Shown: positions 23,220 through 34,077, counted from the stretch's first letter. The stretch: DNA of 64,000 nt from Pisolithus tinctorius (GCA_024663395.1 JANFAH010000080.1:124001-188000); one strand, 5' to 3'. Numbers and translations are program-made. The notes: a model not told the origin generated them from the letters alone.

Positions 23220-23745
23220 TGTCATAGTCATGCCTCGACCCCGGCCGGACTCGGCCTCGCGCTCACTCAGTCCGGCCTCGGCCTCGCCTGTCCTGTATCT
23301 CCAGTTGGTCTAGCACGGTAGACACTGCTTTGCAGTGTCTGTCATTTCGGTTAAGTCCTGTCCCCGGTCCTGTCCCCAGTCCACCTGTCCCGGTCTCCGC
23401 TACCTTAGTCATACGTTAGTAATCCTTGTCTTACCAATCCTCTTAGCAATCCTTGCGAGACCGGCATTACTGGTCTCCGTACTATAGCTACTTCTGGTAT
23501 ATAAACTCGTAGATACTCGGCCTGTACTCCTTAGTCTGAAATCAACTAAGTTACCTCTGATAACCCCGTCTCGGCCTTGGACTCGGACTGAGACCCACGC
23601 AAGGGAATAGCGCTGTATCCTCAGTCGCTAAGTCCAAGCAGTCCACCCTTCTGTACCTTCGTCTTTATCCCTGACTCTGACCCCTCGGCCTCGCGCCCGC
23701 TTCGGTCTCCGGTCTGGTCTCAACCCGGACACCCCATACTTGACA
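23220..23745 (+). repeat. 5' LTR of element C
   Basis: 526-bp direct repeat of 30177-30702, with TG..CA ends and TATATAAACTC at about 23498 as a plausible TATA box. Confidence 0.95.
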
Positions 23746-23783
23746 GTATTTCAGACTCGCCACTTGTGTGGGTCTAAAACATC

Positions 23784-25166
23784 ATGGCAACCAAGACTCG
23801 ATTCCAACCTCCCCATGGTCGCTCTGCCACCAATCCCGACTCCGCTTCAGCCAGTGGGGCTCGCCGCGAAACAGCTCTAGCTGCGTTGGGCACCACTAGG
23901 CGCTCCCCAGACCCCATCAGTCCTTTCAGGGGCTTCTCAGCCCGCACATCTAACACCCCCACCCCACGTTGTCCCACTGCTCCCATCCCCGAGGGTGACC
24001 CCGGCGATGATGGGCCGGGCGACGATGATGACAACAACCCAGATGATGATGACCCCGGTGATAATGGTCCCGGTGATGATAACCCGGAAGACAATGATCC
24101 GGAGGATGAACCGGACTTCCCAGACCCAGACACCAAACCTGCGGTCGTGGTCTTTGACAGTCTCACGAAGGCCATCAAGCTACTGGCCCGCAACGCACGC
24201 ACTAGCCCTGAGTCCTCAAGCAGGACCAAGTTGCGCGAGCCCGATACCTTTGATGGTACCAACCCCAAGAAGCTTCACACGTTCTTCATCCAGTGCGAAC
24301 TCAATTTCCAAGACCGACCTCGGGCTTTCAGGACCAATCGCGCCAAAGTCATCTTCGCCCAGTCGTACCTCAAAGGTATGGCTCTTGAATGGTTCGAGCC
24401 AGACTTGCTCAGACTCGACGACCCCAACGACTGGCCTCTCTGGATGGACTCCTGGAGGGAGTTCGTGCTAGAATTGCAAACCACCTTCAGCCCCCACGAC
24501 CCGGTCGCTGACGCCGAGAGTCAGCTTGACCATCTACATATGAAGGAAAGCCAGCGCATTAACAAGTACGTAGTTGACTTTAATCGGCTTGCTTCACAAG
24601 TCCGAGGCTACGGAGACGGTGCGCTGCGCCACCACTTCTACTCCAGACTCCCAGACCAGATTAAGGACAAAGTCTGCCGGGTTGGCAAACCCTGGACACT
24701 TCACGAGCTCCGCCACCTCGCCCAAGAAATAGATGCGCGCTATTGGGAGCGCAAGGAAGAAGTCCAGCGGGCGAGTAGGCACCAAGGCTCGTCCAACTCC
24801 AGCAACAATAAGTCCGGAGGCTCCGGCAATAACAGTCAGCCCAAGACCGGTCAAGATAAATCCAAGACCGGCAACAATAACAACTCCAGTTCCACCCAGT
24901 CCAAGCCGGCTTCATCGAAGCCGGGCAATAGTAATAACAGCAATTTGTCCAAGCCCGAGCCTAGCAAACTCAGCAAAGATGGAAAGCTTACCCCCAAGGA
25001 ACACAAGCGTCGCCTAGACGGAAACCTCTGCATGTTCTGCGGAGGGTCCGGTCATTTCGCTGACAAATGCCCCAAGAAAGCCGGAAAGGCCAAAGCTTGC
25101 GCTGCGGCTACCACCGAGGCCGTACCGGCCTTGGGCTTGGGTACTACCCCCGAGACAAAAAAATAG
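23784..25166 (+). CDS. gag of element C
   Basis: 460-residue capsid and nucleocapsid precursor. The N-terminal third is Pro/Asp-rich, with a long acidic run rich in DD, GD and NPDDD at residues about 72-115. The central part is a retrotransposon gag domain (FFIQCELNFQDRP, GMALEWFEPDLL, LDHLHMKESQRINKYV). A basic Ser/Asn/Lys-rich linker precedes a CCHC zinc knuckle CMFCGGSGHFADKC (25030-25071). The frame is intact. Pol overlaps the last 100 bases in the -1 frame, so pol would need a -1 frameshift or an internal start. CGs are still common, unlike element D. Confidence 0.92.
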   Translation: MATKTRFQPPHGRSATNPDSASASGARRETALAALGTTRRSPDPISPFRGFSARTSNTPTPRCPTAPIPEGDPGDDGPGDDDDNNPDDDDPGDNGPGDDNPEDNDPEDEPDFPDPDTKPAVVVFDSLTKAIKLLARNARTSPESSSRTKLREPDTFDGTNPKKLHTFFIQCELNFQDRPRAFRTNRAKVIFAQSYLKGMALEWFEPDLLRLDDPNDWPLWMDSWREFVLELQTTFSPHDPVADAESQLDHLHMKESQRINKYVVDFNRLASQVRGYGDGALRHHFYSRLPDQIKDKVCRVGKPWTLHELRHLAQEIDARYWERKEEVQRASRHQGSSNSSNNKSGGSGNNSQPKTGQDKSKTGNNNNSSSTQSKPASSKPGNSNNSNLSKPEPSKLSKDGKLTPKEHKRRLDGNLCMFCGGSGHFADKCPKKAGKAKACAAATTEAVPALGLGTTPETKK

Positions 25167-28100
25167 GTAGCAGCTCCCAGGACTCCGCACAATCTGGGAG
25201 CTGCGTTGACTCCGCTTGTGCAAACTTGGAGGCTCGTCTCAACGCGTCCGCTCTTTCCAGTCCGAACTCCTTGACCCCATATGTCACTATAGAAAACCCA
25301 GAAATACCTCAGCTTCGTACTTTAGTGGACTCCGGTTCCACCCATTGTTTTATAGATAATCAGTTTGTTAATCAACATTCGTTTACCCCTTGCTCGGTCT
25401 CACCAATCCGACTCCGGCTTTTCGATGGAACGTCCACCTTCACTATAACCCAAGCAGTAGATGTCAACATCCACTTCGCGTCTGGCGATGTCACCCCGGT
25501 AACCCTGTATCAAGCCCCGTTGGATTCTGAGTGTAAGATAGTTCTCGGACATGACTGGCTCACCTGCTACAATCCGTTGATTGATTGGGTACTGAGCAGT
25601 CTAACATTCTGGACTCCTGCACAAGGAATGCCAACCCCGTTGACACCCCCTGTAAGCCCGGTTTCCACTGGCCTTCCTGACTCCGGTCCTAGTGACCAAC
25701 CCGGCCTCGCACCATCTGTACTGGTCTCCGACTCCCCGGCTCACACCCCTCTGAAGGCCCCTCTCGTTTCCCTAATCAATGCAGCTGCTTTTGTGCGCGC
25801 CTGCAAACTAGAAGGGTCCATCCAGTTCCAACTTCAGCTCCGTCCCTCGGCCTCGGCTTCCCCTCCTCCAGCCTTACCCAACGTACCAGAAGAGTACCAC
25901 AACTTCGCTGATGTATTCAGCAAGGCCAAGGCCTCGGCACTCCCACCACACCGGGAGTATGATCTGAAGATAGAGCTTGAAGAAGGAGCTACCCTGCCTC
26001 TCAGCACTATCTACTCGCTGTCCCCGGTTGAGCTGCAAGCTCTCTGGACTTTCATCGATGAGAACCTCACCACCAGTTTTATTCATCTGACTTCATCCCC
26101 TTATGCTGCACCGGTCCTCTTTGTCAAAAAGAAGGACGGCTCCCTCCGGCTTTGCATAGACTTCCGCGGCCTCAACAAAATCACTAAGAAGGATCGCTAC
26201 CCACTCCCGCTCATCTCCGACCTATTAGATTCACCAAGCCGAGCCAAGATCTACACCAAAATTGACCTTCGGCATGCCTACCATCTCGTCCGGATTGCTC
26301 CGGGCGATGAATGGAAGACCGCATTCCAGACTCGGTATGGATCTTACGAGTGGTTAGTAATGCCCTTCGGCCTCACCAATGCCCTGGCTGCCTTCCAACG
26401 CTTCGTGAATACCATCTTCGCGGATATGTTGGATGTCTGCATAGTCGTCTACTTAGATGACATCTTAATCTACTGTGGAGATAAGGAGTCTCACAAGCAG
26501 CATGTCCGAGAAGTCCTCTGCCGGCTTCGGCTTCACGGCCTTTATGCGAAGCCGGAGAAGTGTGAGTTCCACTTGGACTCAGTCGAATACCTCGGATTCC
26601 ACCTCTCCCCTGCCGGCCTCACGATGTCCAAGGAAAAGGTCCAGACCATTTGTGATTGGCCTGAGCCTCGCAAGGTCAAGGACATTCAGTCCTTCCTCAG
26701 ATTCGCCAACTTCTACTGCCAGTTTATCTTTAATTACTCGGACATCGTCGTACTGCTGACTTGGCTTACCCGCAAGGGGGCTCCTTGGAACTTCTCCGAG
26801 GAGTGCCGCCGGTCATTCAACAACCTCAAGGCCGCCTTCACCACTGCGCCGGTCCTAACTCATTTCATCCCTGGGGTCCCTATCACCGTCGAGACCGATG
26901 CATTGGACTACGCCATCACCAGCATTCTGTCTATTACTTGCAGCGACGGCCAGATTCATCTGGTCGCTTTCTACTCCTGGACCTTGACTGCCCCGGAGTT
27001 GAATTATGATACCCACGATAAGGAACTGCTTGCAATCTTTGAAGCATTCCGGACCTGGCGCCATTACCTTGAGGGCTCGGCCTCACCGGTCGACGTTGTA
27101 ACCGACCACAAGAACCTCGAGTACTTCTCTACCTCTAAAGTGCTCACCCGCTGCCAAGCTCGTTGGTCTGAGTTCTTGTCTCAGTTCAATATGATCATTT
27201 GATTCAGGCCCGGTAAGCTCGGGGCTAAGCCCGATGCCCTAACTAGACGATGGGACGTCTACCCCAAAGAGGGGGATAGCGGCTATGCCCGAGTGAACCC
27301 GCAAAATCTGAGACCGGTCTTCACCCAGGAGCAACTAGCGGTCTCCCTCCATGCCACTTACCTTGAGTACCCAGTCTTACGGGCAGTTGTGCTAATGGAT
27401 ATAGAAAAGCTCCATAATGATATCCTGACCGCACTGCCGGATGACCCGGTCTCACAAATCCGCCTGTCCAACATGTCTGATCCCCGGTGGTCAGTAGATG
27501 ATACCGGCTTCCTTCGGCTTGATGGAAGGATCTACGTGCCGGACTCAAATGACCTCCGTCTTAGGGTCTTGTGGCTTAAGCATGACCACCCCCTGTCTGG
27601 CCACTTTGGCCAAAACCGAACCCTAGAACTCATTCGGTGTGAATACACCTGGCCCGGCCTCAGGACCTTCGTCAAGGACTATGTCCGGTCTTGCACAGCC
27701 TGCGCTCGGGCTAAGGTTCCCCGCCATCAGCCTTACAGCCTTCTCAAGCAACTTCCGGTGCCGGAGAAACCATGGAATTCCATCTCTATGGATTTCATCG
27801 AGCAGCTTCTGGCCTCAACTGGCTTCACGGCCATCCTCGTAGTAGTTGACCAGCTTTCCAAGCAGGCCATATTCATCCCCACCCACGACACTATCACAGC
27901 CCCAGAACTCGCCAAACTATTCCTACTCCATGTCTTTTCGAAGCACGGAGTACCGGCCCATGTAACCTCAGACCGAGGCTCAGAGTTCGTCTCCCACTTC
28001 TTCCGGTCACTCGGTAAGGCCCTAGATATGCGCTTACATTTCACCTCGGGCTACCACCCCGAAGGTGATGGCCAGACCGAGCGGACTAACCAAACTCTTG

Positions 28101-28861
28101 AGCAATACCTCCGAGTATACTGCAACTACCAGCAGGATAATTGGGCCGACCTACTACCTTTGGCCGAGTTCGCTTACAACAATGCCCCTAGCGCTACTAC
28201 CGGTGTTTCACCCTTCTTCGCTAATAAGGGCTATCACCCTAACATCTCGGTGTACCCAGAGCACAACCTCACCTCCGCTCGGGCTCATGACTATGCAGTC
28301 GACTTAGACTCACTGCATCAATACCTACGGGAGGAAATGTCCCTTGCACAACAGCGTTACCAGGGCCCGGCCGATGCTAAATGCATGCCGGCTCTGGACT
28401 TCAAGGTCAGTGACCAGGTATATGTAAAAGCCAAATACTTCCGGTCAACTCAGCCTTCCAAGAAACTTTCAGAAAAGAATCTTGGGCTGTATCCGGTCAT
28501 AGCTCAGGCTGGTACCCACTCGTTCACACTGCACCTGCCGGACTCAATGCGTGCAGTCCACCCGGTCTTCCACGTCTCCCAACTCGAGCTGGCCGTCCCT
28601 AATACCATCCCGAACCGGACTCAGCCACCACCCCCACCAGTTGAAGTTGATGGCGAACTAGAGTTCAAGGTAGCAGAAATCCTCAACTCCAAGGTAGACC
28701 GTCGACGCCGGTGTTGGTTACAGTACTTAGTCCGGTGGTCTGGCTATGAAGGGACTGATGAAGAAACTACATGGGTACTCGCTACAGAGCTGGATAACGC
28801 GTCTGAACTCATACAAGAATTCCATTCTCACTACCCTGGTAAACCCGGCCCATACCAATGA
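25067..28861 (+). pseudogene. pol of element C: protease, RT, RNase H, integrase, chromodomain, with one nonsense codon
   Basis: One frame from 25067 to 28861 with a single internal TGA at 27200-27202. Order: aspartic protease (TLVDSGSTHCFID), reverse transcriptase with catalytic VVYLDDILIY near 26446, RNase H (VETDALDYAI), then after the stop an integrase. The integrase has the HHCC zinc region (CTACARAKVPRH), the DDE core (ISMDFIEQL, VTSDRGSEFVS, EGDGQTERTNQTLEQY) and a C-terminal chromodomain (YLVRWSGYEGTDEETTWV). The chromodomain places it among chromoviruses, which insert into heterochromatin. The TGA stands where Arg is expected (RFRPGK) and fits CGA-to-TGA at a CpG. The -1 frame relative to gag suggests programmed frameshifting. 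Confidence 0.92.
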
Positions 28862-29041
28862 GGACCGGTCTCAACCGGCCTCAGACTCTGTTTCTGTTTC
28901 TATCGTTATCTAGTGTTCCTTTTGATCCCTTACTTACTTTGTTTTCTCTTTCTTGTTTTCTCTTACTGTACTATAGAGAACCGGACACCAGACGCTGGAC
29001 ACATGACATTCGCAGAAGCCTACAAGATCCTACACTACAGG

Positions 29042-30056
29042 CTACTCGGCCTCGGCCATGGCCTCATCCTCCCCTTCGGTCTCCTCCTCTCCGTCCTCGC
29101 CATGGGCTTTCAGCCACTTGGCCTCCTCACGCAGCTCGTCAGAATCGAGCTCAGATGAGCCCAAGTCCAAGGGGGACACCGCCATCCTGTACCCGTAAGA
29201 CTCGAGAGCGTCGGCGATGCAGCCCGAGTTCTCGACCGCAGTCTCGTGAAGTTCGAAAAGGCTGGCCAGGTTGTTGGCAATCAGCCCCGCAGCCTTGATC
29301 AATCGCTCGAGCTTGCCCTCCAAGCCTGAGTATCTAGCCGCGCCGGCCTCGGTCTCATCGAGATCCAAGACCTCAATTGGCCTCGCACTCATCTTCACCC
29401 GCTTCTTCTGGCTCAGCCCGGGCTCTGGCGTCTCTTCGTCGGCCTTCCGCTTCTTCCCTTTGTCAGCCTTGATCTTGGGACCGGCCTCGGCGTCCTTCCC
29501 ATCTCCTGGCCACCGGCACTTGCCCTTCGATAGGTTGCACCGAACGCAGGCAACCCGCTTCTTGTTACCGTCTACAATGAACTCGCAGACGGTTTGGGCC
29601 TGGGCACAGTGAGTGCAGCTAAAGGGGTTGTCAGAGGAGATACACACAAGGTTAAAAGTTTACTCACCTGGGGTCCATGACCACCTTCTTCACCTCTCCC
29701 CTGGCCTCATCACCCTTGTTGGCCTTGGCCTTGCACTTTCGCTCGGCCTCCTTCTCTTCCTCAGCCCTGCGTCTCTCCTCCTCCTCGCGTACCCTTTGCT
29801 CCTTGGCCTCCTGCGCTATCCTCTCGGCCTCGGCCTTCTCCCTCGCCGCCCTCTCGGCCTCAAGCCGAGCCTGCTCCTCCCGCCAGGCTTGCTCAGCTGC
29901 CTTTCGCCTTTTTCTCTCCTTCGCCTTCGCCTTCATCACCTCCTCTTCGTTGTTGGTGTCATACCTGATGTCGTCATCAGGCAGTTGGGTCCAGTCAATA
30001 ACGACCCAGCCTTCGTCGTCGTTGTCAGTCACAGCGATCGGCCTCGAGTCGGACAT
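29042..30056 (-). CDS. Antisense spliced gene of element C: coiled-coil and Cys-cluster protein
   Basis: The proposed CDS is complement(29042..29618, 29668..30056), 321 residues. The single 49-nt intron (29619-29667) has a GTGAGT donor and a TTTAG acceptor and joins the two open frames in phase. Exon 1 starts MSDSRPIAV, has an acidic segment and a long Arg/Glu/Ala-rich coiled coil. Exon 2 begins with paired Cys motifs CTHC, C, CVRC and C, resembling a fungal zinc-binding cluster, followed by a Lys-rich stretch and an acidic tail. It converges on pol, with 180 bp between the two stops. It is not a canonical retroelement gene; function unknown, perhaps nucleic-acid binding. Confidence 0.75.
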
Positions 30057-30163
30057 GATGAATAGGATGAGAAAGAAAGACGCAAAAGGCTTAGCGAGCC
30101 ACAAGTATCAGTTTTTCAAACTCAGCCTGCCACTCTCGCAGGGGTCTCATGGGTTCGACCCCT

Positions 30164-30176
30164 AAGAGGGGGATAC
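30164..30176 (+). promoter_or_regulatory. Polypurine tract of element C
   Basis: AAGAGGGGGATAC lies immediately before the 3' LTR, where plus-strand DNA priming is expected. Confidence 0.75.
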
Positions 30177-30702
30177 TGTCATAGTCATGCCTCAACCCTG
30201 GCCGGACTTGGCCTCACGCTCACTCAGTCCGGCCTCGGCCTCGCCTGTCCTGTATCTCCAGTTGGTCTAGCACGGTAGACACTGCTTTGCAGTGTCTGTC
30301 ATTTCGGTTAAGTCCTGTCCCCGGTCCTGTCCCCAGTCCACCTGTCCCAGTCTCCGCTACCTTAGTCATACGTTAGTAATCCTTGTCTTACCAATCCTCT
30401 TAGCAATCCTTGCGAGACCGGCATTACCGGTCTCCGTACTATAGCTACTTCTGGTATATAAACTCGTAGATACTCGGCCTGTACTCCTTAGTCTGAAATC
30501 AACTAAGTTACCTCTGATAACCCCGTCTCGGCCTTGGACTCGGACTGAGACCCACGCAAGGGAATAGCACTGTATCCTCAGTTGCTAAGTCCAAGCAGTC
30601 CACCCTTCTGTACCTTCGTCTTTATCCCTGACTCCGACCCCTCGGCCTCACGCCCGCTTTGGTCTCCGGTCCGGTCTCAACCCGGACACCCCGTACTTGA
30701 CA
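30177..30702 (+). repeat. 3' LTR of element C
   Basis: 526 bp. It differs from the 5' LTR only by 13 transitions, all at CpG positions. Confidence 0.95.
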
Positions 30703-30707
30703 ATAGC

Positions 30708-31290
30708 TGTCTTTGAGCTTGTCAGCCTTGAGTTGCTTTGAAACCTGTAGATATGTTGCTAAATCTAGAAAATAGAGTCTGTAGTTCATCAGTTCTTCCT
30801 CTGTATGAACTTCTCTTCTTGCTCGGCTGTCAACGAGGCTGTAAATGTCACTCCTCGAATACTGTCGATCCATTTTCTGGGACCCAGGATACAAATGTGC
30901 AATGGCCACTATGAATTTGGGCCAACTCAGGTGATCTTCAACGAATTCATACCATGAGTCTGAGATTTTGCCACTTGCATACCAGCAAGCCCATTTTGCC
31001 TATTCTTGGTCATTGAAGCAATTCTCGCACTCGCAAAGGCTTTGAACCTCTTCGAAATACCTAAAAAGGTCAGCTGCGCACCCTGAGAACCATGGTGCAT
31101 CCCTCGAATGCCTCGGTGGCATTCCCTCGAGCTCTCTCGGCACATTCTCATGGCTTCTTCACAAAAATTCAACTATCAATTTTCCTTCAGACTTGCTTCT
31201 TGGCTCAAGGGATCTTTGACTTAGATACTTGCTCGACATTTGCTGCTCGAAAAATAGCTCTGAAAATTTTCCAAATTCCTGAGAGTAGAC
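30708..31290 (-). pseudogene. Element B gag-like region, N-terminal part
   Basis: Minus-strand frames at 30622-30909, 30927-31172 and around them match residues about 10-190 of the long frame of A (for example LYPGSQKMDRQYS against LYPGSRKMDQQYS). A TAG stop and frameshifts separate the pieces. C interrupts it at 30707. Confidence 0.75.
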
Positions 31291-31418
31291 TGTAGCTAGG
31301 ATCGAGATTCTGAACACTTAGCTTGTCCAAACCCAATCCAGAAAAACTTTTGTGCGGTGATAAAGTGGTGGCTTCTTTCCCCAAAATGAACAGAACCCCC
31401 CTCGCAGTGGGCTCCAGA

Positions 31419-31892
31419 TGTAGGAATAGGTAATAAGAAGTACCTAGAAATAGTAATAGTCAGTAATGGGCGAGTTTAGTACTCGACCCAAAAAAGGGAG
31501 GTCCTGTTTCGAGAAAAGAAGAAGTAGTAAAATGTAAAAAATGCGAACTGAAAATGAATACTTAGCTCTGCCTGACCAATATCTCTTGCCAGTCCTCCTG
31601 GCACTTTGGGTACTCCCCAAAGTAATAAATCTAACTTCTAAAACTCACTGAAATGCGAGACTAAATCACCCTACTACTGAGGGCCTGTGACATGGATTGG
31701 TTGTTATGGTAAACTGAACTCGTGCGAACACAGCGCATGTGCTTAGTCAGCAATGTGGCTGCTCGCCACTAAGTCCAGTGGTACAATGCAAAAAAAAAAC
31801 AAAAGAGGGAAATAAAACAAAAGAAAAACTCTCCACCCCTGAACTCATGACCCAGCCTGCTTCCCCTAGGGAACTCGAACTCGTTCCCTACA
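31419..31892 (-). repeat. 5' LTR of element B
   Basis: About 474 bp, A-family LTR in reverse orientation, next to the reverse-oriented primer-binding site at about 31399-31416. Confidence 0.92.
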
Positions 31893-32627
31893 GCAGACAT
31901 GGATCCTCACAATTGGCACATGAAACTCCCTGACACACAAATGGTGCACAATTTGTGAGTTCACTCGTCCCACAACCAGATGCCATATTTGCTCATGTAC
32001 GGATTCGACCCTGCTCCCTACCCTATGGGAAAACCCCCACAGGAGTCACTAGCAGGTGATCGACTCGAGCAGTTGGCTGCCAATCGGGATGCCATGATTA
32101 TTGCTCATAAAGAAGAACAGGAGTTAATGAAATGACAATTGAAGGGAACCTACATGGAGTTCTCCATAGGAGATAAGGTTTGGTTGGATGCTTCTGATTT
32201 GAAAAGGGATGTCCCATCAAGGAAGCTTGTGCCCCAGCGTCACAGCCTGTTTGTAATCTCTGAACAGATCAGCCCAGTTGCCTACAAGCTCCAGTTTCCC
32301 CCTAACTGGCATATACACCCCATGTTCCACGCATCCAAACTCACCCCTTTCATCAAAACACACGAGTATGGCCCAGCTCAACCCCCACCTCCCCCAGAGT
32401 TGGTAGGAGACGAGAATGAATGGGAAGTCGAAGCTATACTTAAACACAAACGTGCATGCAAGGTCAGGTCATCGTCTAAAGAGCCTGGTGCAACTCTGCA
32501 GCAAAAATACCTCTATCTGGTCAAGTGGCTCAGTTACCTGCATTCCCAGAACAGTTGGGAAAACAAGGACAACCTTATAAATGCCCCAGAGGTTCTTAGG
32601 GAGTACAAGCACATCCACAACCTCTGA
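31893..32627 (+). pseudogene. pol of element D, second part (integrase C-terminus and chromodomain)
   Basis: Continues the integrase cut at 15463. After the 4-bp duplication the frame reads on through DPHNWH. It holds the integrase C-terminal SH3-like region (EFSIGDKVWLDASDLK) and a chromodomain (YLYLVKWLSYLHSQNSWE) and stops at 32625-32627. A TGA near 32133 sits where Arg CGA is expected; other stops are upstream. The chromodomain confirms D as a chromovirus. Confidence 0.85.
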
Positions 32628-32633
32628 ACCACT

Positions 32634-34016
32634 ATGTCTTATGCCCCCAACACTGAGAACCCTGGCTCTGACTACTTTGACAATGACTTCCATGCCAACA
32701 TCGACGAACCCTATGATCCCTCTTGCCCATACTTCGATCACTATGCCAGTACCCCACCACACCTCTCAGAACCACCTGTACACCCCCACGGAGCACTACA
32801 CTCCCCATCCCCCATGGTATCCTCCAACTCTGCACATGGTGGTGCCTACCAACCCCTTCATGACTCTGTTGCCTCTGCCATGCACCCATACCCATACCCA
32901 GTTGTCCGTTCACTCCCCACTTCACAGAGAGCCTGCAAGGATGCCCAGAAGGGAAAGTCCAAGGCTCACAAGGGGATGCCCAAACCTCGTTATGATGCCT
33001 CTTTCAGATTGTGCAATATGCCCCCTCTCTCCCAGGCCAGTTATAAGTCCCCCTCCCCAGCCTCTCACTCTGGTGCATCTGCTCCAGCACCATCTGTCTC
33101 ACTGGCTGACCTCTTGGCCCCAGCAGCAGCTCCCGCAGCCCCTGCCACAAACACCAGCAGGTTGGCTCCCAAGGCAAGCCTCTTCCTCAGCTACATGTGG
33201 CTGCTTAATGACTTCAAGCACTGGGAGTCACATGGCTGGAGAGCAGGAGATTGCCACGAACATCTATGGATGCTGTCTACGATCTTCAGAAGCTCAGAAG
33301 TGATCAGAAAATGTGTCTATGACCAGGTCAGGACTGCAGAAGGAACCTTTGAGGTGCACACATACGAAAATCTCGATTGCTCCAACTTGTCCATCCTCCA
33401 GGAAGCCCTTAAGACCCAGGAGGCCATCGTCAAGATTGTTCATGAAGACTACAGCCCATCCCTCATCTCCTCCTTCCATTCCTTTCTCGATGGACTCCCC
33501 ATCGATGTTGTGGTCTGTGGGCTCTTCCCTCCAGCAAGTCAAGCAGTGCCTGGAAGACAGAGCCTACCTTTGAACCCTGACCAAAAGGAAGCATGGAAGG
33601 TCAAGAGACAGGAAACCGGTCGCTCAAGGGCATCACAACATGGACCCAGAGGAGCTCAAGAGGCTGACAGAGATGTCAAACCAAGGTGTCATGATTGCTG
33701 GGAGAAGATTATACCGGGCCAAGGTCAAGAACACTTCCAGGCCATCCCCTTCAACAGAACACCCTGCAACTGGCTCGACTTTTTCGCTCAGGCCCAAGGA
33801 GATTCCACTGGAAGGGCCCTCTTCTATGCTTTTCAGATGTCAAGAGCTCTTCCAGCTGCTCCCTTTGTCCCAGTACCTGTCTCCACCCTCAGCAGGAGAG
33901 AACTTGGTGGGCTCATACCCATCAATTGGCAGCATCCCCTCCACCAGTTTGCCTGTTACCAATGTTCATGCCTTGGACATTGGTCATCTAACTGCCCAAC
34001 TCATGGTGGCAACTAA
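32634..34016 (+). CDS. Third ORF of element D, with a terminal zinc knuckle
   Basis: An open frame of 460 codons starting six bases after the pol stop, although the rest of D is full of stops. The first 140 residues are rich in Pro, Ser and His. The middle is helical (YMWLLNDFKHWESHGW, ILQEALKTQEAIVKIV). The end carries a CCHC motif CYQCSCLGHWSSNC (about 33955-33996), as in nucleocapsid proteins. A competing frame at 33640-34080 may hold part of the original reading, so a small frameshift around 33.56-33.77 kb is possible. An extra post-pol ORF of this kind is not part of the core Gypsy set. Function unknown. Confidence 0.55.
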   Translation: MSYAPNTENPGSDYFDNDFHANIDEPYDPSCPYFDHYASTPPHLSEPPVHPHGALHSPSPMVSSNSAHGGAYQPLHDSVASAMHPYPYPVVRSLPTSQRACKDAQKGKSKAHKGMPKPRYDASFRLCNMPPLSQASYKSPSPASHSGASAPAPSVSLADLLAPAAAPAAPATNTSRLAPKASLFLSYMWLLNDFKHWESHGWRAGDCHEHLWMLSTIFRSSEVIRKCVYDQVRTAEGTFEVHTYENLDCSNLSILQEALKTQEAIVKIVHEDYSPSLISSFHSFLDGLPIDVVVCGLFPPASQAVPGRQSLPLNPDQKEAWKVKRQETGRSRASQHGPRGAQEADRDVKPRCHDCWEKIIPGQGQEHFQAIPFNRTPCNWLDFFAQAQGDSTGRALFYAFQMSRALPAAPFVPVPVSTLSRRELGGLIPINWQHPLHQFACYQCSCLGHWSSNCPTHGGN

Positions 34017-34077
34017 CTCCAAAATCCGCTCTTGGGTGGAACAAGGCCTCTACCCACCTTCAGAGGACCTCAGGCCT

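Larger units (their letters stand above)
23215..30707 (+). mobile_element. Element C: nearly intact Ty3/Gypsy chromovirus
   Basis: Two 526-bp LTRs (23220-23745 and 30177-30702) begin TGTCATAGTC and end TACTTGACA. They are flanked by a perfect 5-bp duplication ATAGC (23215-23219 and 30703-30707). A polypurine tract AAGAGGGGGATAC precedes the 3' LTR. The element carries gag, pol with a C-terminal chromodomain, and a spliced antisense gene between pol and the 3' LTR. One nonsense codon in pol is the only defect noticed. The LTRs differ at 13 sites, all CpG transitions. It lies inside the gag-like region of B. Confidence 0.96.
15460..31896 (-). mobile_element. Element B: decayed relative of A, inserted into the integrase gene of D and itself split by C
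   Basis: LTRs on the minus strand are 31419-31892 (5') and 15464-15935 (3'), about 472-474 bp, with the same TGTAGG/CCTACA ends as A. Flanks are GTGG (15460-15463) and GCAG (31893-31896). These are best explained as one 4-bp duplication GCGG whose CpG mutated to TpG on one side and CpA on the other. Removing B and one copy restores the integrase frame of D. Internal content mirrors A: primer site at about 31399-31416, gag-like sequence at 30.7-31.3 kb and 22.2-23.2 kb, unit array at 17.3-21.9 kb, and an ERG26-like fragment at 18.2-19.1 kb. It has many stops and is inactive. Confidence 0.88.

Noticed and set aside
29664..30165. Plus-strand ORF of 162 codons near the end of element C
   Set aside because: Low-complexity Ser/Ala/Leu shadow of the antisense coiled-coil exon.
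30140..30170. tRNA-like B box GGGTTCGACCCC
   Set aside because: No A box or cloverleaf could be drawn. The motif lies just before the polypurine tract of element C.
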